Virus record (IMG/VR): IMGVR_UViG_3300013004_000149
Location: 1 to 27,785 of that record
Direction: 5' to 3' (one strand)
DNA: 27,785 bases
From: a virus
Positions 25,771-27,785 of the stretch are shown in pieces. How positions within the stretch are numbered: the first letter of the stretch is position 1; every line of letters starts with the position of its first letter. A model generated the notes under the pieces. That model saw only the letters and a list, made by a program, of their open reading frames with translations. It made no database searches and had not been told where the DNA came from. A program made the translations under genes and the position numbers.

Positions 25771-26216
25771 TGACTTCCTTAAATAAAACATACAAAGGAA
25801 TATTCAAACCAAAGAACCCAGCAAAATATAACGGAGATGCGTCAAACATCATTTATCGTTCTTCGTGGGAACTCAGGGTTATGAAATATTTTGATGACAA
25901 TCCAAACGTGATTTGGTGGGCTTCCGAAGAATTATCAATTCCTTACAAGTCTCCAGTGGACAACAGAATGCACAAGTATTACCCTGATTTTGTTGCAAAA
26001 CTCAAAGTGAAAACTGGCCTGATAAAAACTGTAATGATTGAGGTAAAACCAAACGCCCAAACCAAGATGCCAGTACAGAAACGGCAGACAAAACGATTCA
26101 TTCAAGAGGCGGCAACTTACGCCATTAATCAAGAGAAGTGGCGAGCAGCCGACCTATTCTGTAAGGAACATGGATGGCAATTTCAAATATTGACTGAAAA
26201 AGAACTTGGACTTTAA
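25770..26216 (+). CDS. 4: Head-completion protein gp4 (nuclease-like fold)
   Basis: At 148 aa this is the same size as T4 gp4 (150 aa), needed for mature heads to accept tails. It begins TSLNKTYKGIFKPKNPAKY, with YRSSWELRVMKYFDDNP, then YYPDF and IEVKP. The spacing of Glu34, Asp73, Glu91 and Lys93 fits a PD-(D/E)XK nuclease active site, as seen in gp4-family proteins. Whether it cuts DNA or binds the head-neck interface is not settled by sequence. It is the first plus-strand gene and diverges from gp48. No ribosome site is visible before the ATG. In T4, gene 4 lies next to 53 and 2; here it is next to the 53/48 cluster but on the other strand. Confidence 0.87.
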   Translation: MTSLNKTYKGIFKPKNPAKYNGDASNIIYRSSWELRVMKYFDDNPNVIWWASEELSIPYKSPVDNRMHKYYPDFVAKLKVKTGLIKTVMIEVKPNAQTKMPVQKRQTKRFIQEAATYAINQEKWRAADLFCKEHGWQFQILTEKELGL

Positions 26217-26224
26217 TATAAATA
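26217..26224 (+). promoter_or_regulatory. Late promoter box TATAAATA
   Basis: Exact T4 late consensus on the plus strand, starting right after the gp4 stop and ending 4 nt before the ATG at 26229. It is the only NATAAATA I found on the plus strand. Its position leaves essentially no leader for the 192-aa gene. Confidence 0.5.
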
Positions 26225-26228
26225 ACCA

Positions 26229-26807
26229 ATGGCATATCTATTAGACAGAATAAATCAATCGTTGATGAAACAAGGTTTGACACCAAGAACAAACCAAGCA
26301 CGCTCGTGGCTTCAATCTAAAATAACTGAATTGAATCCCACAAGACAAGCATTACTACAGGATAGAACCCGTCTAAAGGATAATACCATAATTGGGAAAA
26401 TGTATTTCTATTCATACAGTCCCAAGACGAAAGCTTCGTTGCCATACTACGACCGGTTCCCTTTGGTACTACCAATAGAACAATACAATGACGGATTTTT
26501 AGGGTTGAATTTACATTACATTCACCCAAAGCAACGGATGATTTTGTTGGATAAATTGAGTAGTTTTGCGACCAATAAAAACTTTGATAAGAGCACCAAA
26601 TTGCGTTTAAGTTATGCCGTATTGGCATCGGCTTCTAAGATATTTGAGGCGCAACCATGTATCAAACGTTATCTATATTCACATGTTGGTTCCAGATTTT
26701 TGGAAATTACAGCTGATGAGTGGGATATAGCTGCATTATTACCAATGGAAAGTTTTGTCGGTGCTTCAACAAGTAAGGTTTATGCCGACTCAGAGGGAAA
26801 ATTCTAA
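26229..26807 (+). CDS. Unassigned protein between gp4 and gp54 (192 aa)
   Basis: This soluble 192-aa protein starts MAYLLDRINQSLMKQGLTPR. Its core, KMYFYSYSPKTKASLPYYDR then FPLVLPIEQYNDGFLGLNLH and YIHPKQRMILLDKL, is of a type I associate with conserved structural-cluster proteins of T4-like phages, but I cannot name the family with confidence. No membrane segment, coiled coil or catalytic motif is clear. In T4, gene 4 is flanked by gene 2, the DNA end protector (274 aa). Position makes a gp2-like role a reasonable guess, no more. There is no Shine-Dalgarno before the ATG, only TATAAATA 4 nt away. It overlaps the next gene by one base (TAATG), so the two are probably co-expressed. Confidence 0.65.
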   Translation: MAYLLDRINQSLMKQGLTPRTNQARSWLQSKITELNPTRQALLQDRTRLKDNTIIGKMYFYSYSPKTKASLPYYDRFPLVLPIEQYNDGFLGLNLHYIHPKQRMILLDKLSSFATNKNFDKSTKLRLSYAVLASASKIFEAQPCIKRYLYSHVGSRFLEITADEWDIAALLPMESFVGASTSKVYADSEGKF

Positions 26808-27601
26808 TGGCTTTTACACCACAATCATTTCTGTCCAATATCAAAGCTAAAGATGGCCTAGCAAAGAACAACCGTTTCGAGGTTATTCTTCCTATTCCAC
26901 AATACGTTAATGATTTCGTTAAATCATCAGCACTCGAAAAACTTTTAAATCTACCAACAACAATTGTAACAGATGTTTCAGATGCTATTAATCAAATTTT
27001 AGGCAATGAATCTGCGGACGGCCAATCTAAAACTAGCAATGCATCTATGTCCAGATATTTGGCACTTCAATGTGAAAGTGCTGAATTGCCAGGTAGAGAA
27101 TTAATAACAACTGATGTTAAAATTTATGGACCAACATTTAAAGTTCCATATCAAACTCAATATAATCAGCTTGCATTAAATTTTGTATGCACAAACGAAT
27201 TCTATGAGCGCAAGTTATTTGACCGCTGGTTAGATGCAATTATGCCATCTGATACCAACAACTTGCGTTTTCCAAAAGGCGGTAACACTGGTACTGGTTA
27301 CATGACCAATATTAAGGTTATTCAGTATGATGATTTTATCAAACAAATTTATGCGGTGGAAATGATTGATGCTTATCCAATTTCCATTGCTGCTCAGCCA
27401 TTGTCATGGTCTGAAGAAGGATTTCACCGATTGACGGTTCAATTTGCGTACCAAAAATACCGTGTGGTATATTCTGGTCAATATGATATTGCTGCTGCGG
27501 CAGCTCAACTATTTGGAGACAAAGCATCCAGATTCTTCGACAAAGCTGGTAACTCAATTAGTGAAAGACTGATTACACCAGTTAGTAGATTAATATTTTA
27601 A
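26807..27601 (+). CDS. 54: Tail-tube initiator gp54-like
   Basis: This 264-aa protein compares with T4 gp54 at 320 aa. It begins MAFTPQSFLSNIKAKDGLAK followed by NNRFEVILPIPQY. Next is LALQCESAELPGRELITTDV with KIYGPTFKVPYQ, a tube-type beta element also seen in tail-tube proteins. NEFYERKLFDRWLDAIMPSD and IDAYPISIAAQPLSWSEEGF followed by HRLTVQFAYQKYRV correspond in order to T4 gp54. Known role: with gp48 it forms the base from which tail-tube polymerisation starts. A tube-protein paralogue is the main alternative. It starts within the stop of the 192-aa gene, with AGAGGG about 10 nt upstream, and is followed by the gp26-like gene. Confidence 0.75.
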   Translation: MAFTPQSFLSNIKAKDGLAKNNRFEVILPIPQYVNDFVKSSALEKLLNLPTTIVTDVSDAINQILGNESADGQSKTSNASMSRYLALQCESAELPGRELITTDVKIYGPTFKVPYQTQYNQLALNFVCTNEFYERKLFDRWLDAIMPSDTNNLRFPKGGNTGTGYMTNIKVIQYDDFIKQIYAVEMIDAYPISIAAQPLSWSEEGFHRLTVQFAYQKYRVVYSGQYDIAAAAAQLFGDKASRFFDKAGNSISERLITPVSRLIF

Positions 27602-27616
27602 ATGTGAGGATATAAT

Positions 27617-27785
27617 ATGGCTTTACCAAAAATTGATGTGCCTGTATATGAAACTAAATTGGTTTCAACGGGAAAAACGGTTAAATTTAGACCGTTCTTA
27701 GTTAAAGAACAAAAACTTTTTATGATGGCTTCAGAATCAACTGATGTTAAAGAAACAGTTGGTGTTATCAAACAAGTTTTGAATA
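27617..27785 (+). CDS. 26: Baseplate hub-assembly protein gp26-like, N-terminal part
   Basis: The reading frame from the ATG at 27617 is open to the window end (56 codons): MALPKIDVPVYETKLVSTGK, then KFRPFLVKEQKLFMMA. This resembles the start of T4-type baseplate hub proteins (gp26, T4_baseplate family; T4 gp26 is 208 aa), in which a RPFLVKEEK segment is characteristic. GAGGAT lies 7 nt upstream. It follows gp54 by 15 nt, so the plus-strand set reads gp4, 192-aa protein, gp54, gp26. The C-terminal part is outside the window. Confidence 0.75.
   Translation, partial: MALPKIDVPVYETKLVSTGKTVKFRPFLVKEQKLFMMASESTDVKETVGVIKQVLN

Noticed and set aside
25738-25791. Longer N-terminus of gp48 from the ATG at 25791
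   Set aside because: It would overlap the divergent gp4 gene, precede the TATAAATA box and lack a ribosome site. The ATG at 25737 has AGGACC and matches the expected start of gp48.
1-27785. tRNA genes, CRISPR arrays, insertion sequences, integrase or attachment sites
   Set aside because: None was recognised. The window is almost fully occupied by structural genes, and gaps are at most about 52 bp.

Overview
This window is part of the virion-structure region of a T4-superfamily contractile-tailed phage (myovirus). At least nine genes can be matched by sequence features or position to T4 baseplate, tail-tube or head-completion genes: gp25, gp6, gp8, gp53, gp27, the gp5 spike, gp48, gp54 and gp4. 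A tenth, gp7, is likely, and a gp26-like gene is cut by the right edge. The DNA is AT-rich and packed with genes that overlap by 1-4 nt or lie a few bases apart. The DUF4815 giant protein, the DPLAQSF region, the TGNG fibre modules and the NATAAATA late-promoter motif resemble aquatic T4-like phages (the cyanophage/pelagiphage type) more than coliphage T4. The host cannot be named from this window.

Layout. From 25737 leftwards everything is on the minus strand and reads as one long late cluster. First come the tube cap gp48, gp53, the gp27-like hub, an OB-fold hub protein and a separate beta-helix needle (together replacing T4 gp5), and an unrecognised 285-aa protein. Then come gp25, gp6, a gp7-like protein and gp8, a 2071-aa DUF4815 protein and three small proteins. 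The left quarter (1-6182) is a fibre/adhesin region with an alternating, apparently duplicated organisation: fibre stem (287 aa), six-module adhesin (667 aa), 168-aa tail-assembly-type protein, shorter fibre stem (182 aa), second six-module adhesin (661 aa), and the start of another fibre stem cut by the window edge. A 32-bp divergent gap (25738-25769) separates this cluster from a short plus-strand set: the gp4 nuclease-like head-completion protein, an unassigned 192-aa protein, gp54 and the start of gp26.

How the genes work together. The hub (gp27-like, OB protein, needle) sits at the centre of the baseplate. gp25, gp53, gp6, the gp7-like protein and gp8 form the wedges around it. gp48 and gp54 cap the hub and start the tail tube. 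The DUF4815 protein and the TGNG adhesins are the likely peripheral host-contact parts. gp4 acts on the head after DNA packaging.

Main points of interest. The same small beta-rich modules recur in different structural proteins, including a GY repeat in gp6, the gp7-like protein and gp8. One gp8 copy seems to be split by another module. The adhesin genes are paralogues sharing near-identical DNA patches. T4 gp5 is split into two genes with no lysozyme domain visible. NATAAATA boxes fall almost only at gene junctions, several of them only 4-7 nt before an ATG. I found no RNA genes, CRISPR arrays, insertion sequences or clear factor-independent terminators. No gene-free stretch exceeds 300 bases; the longest is about 52 bp.
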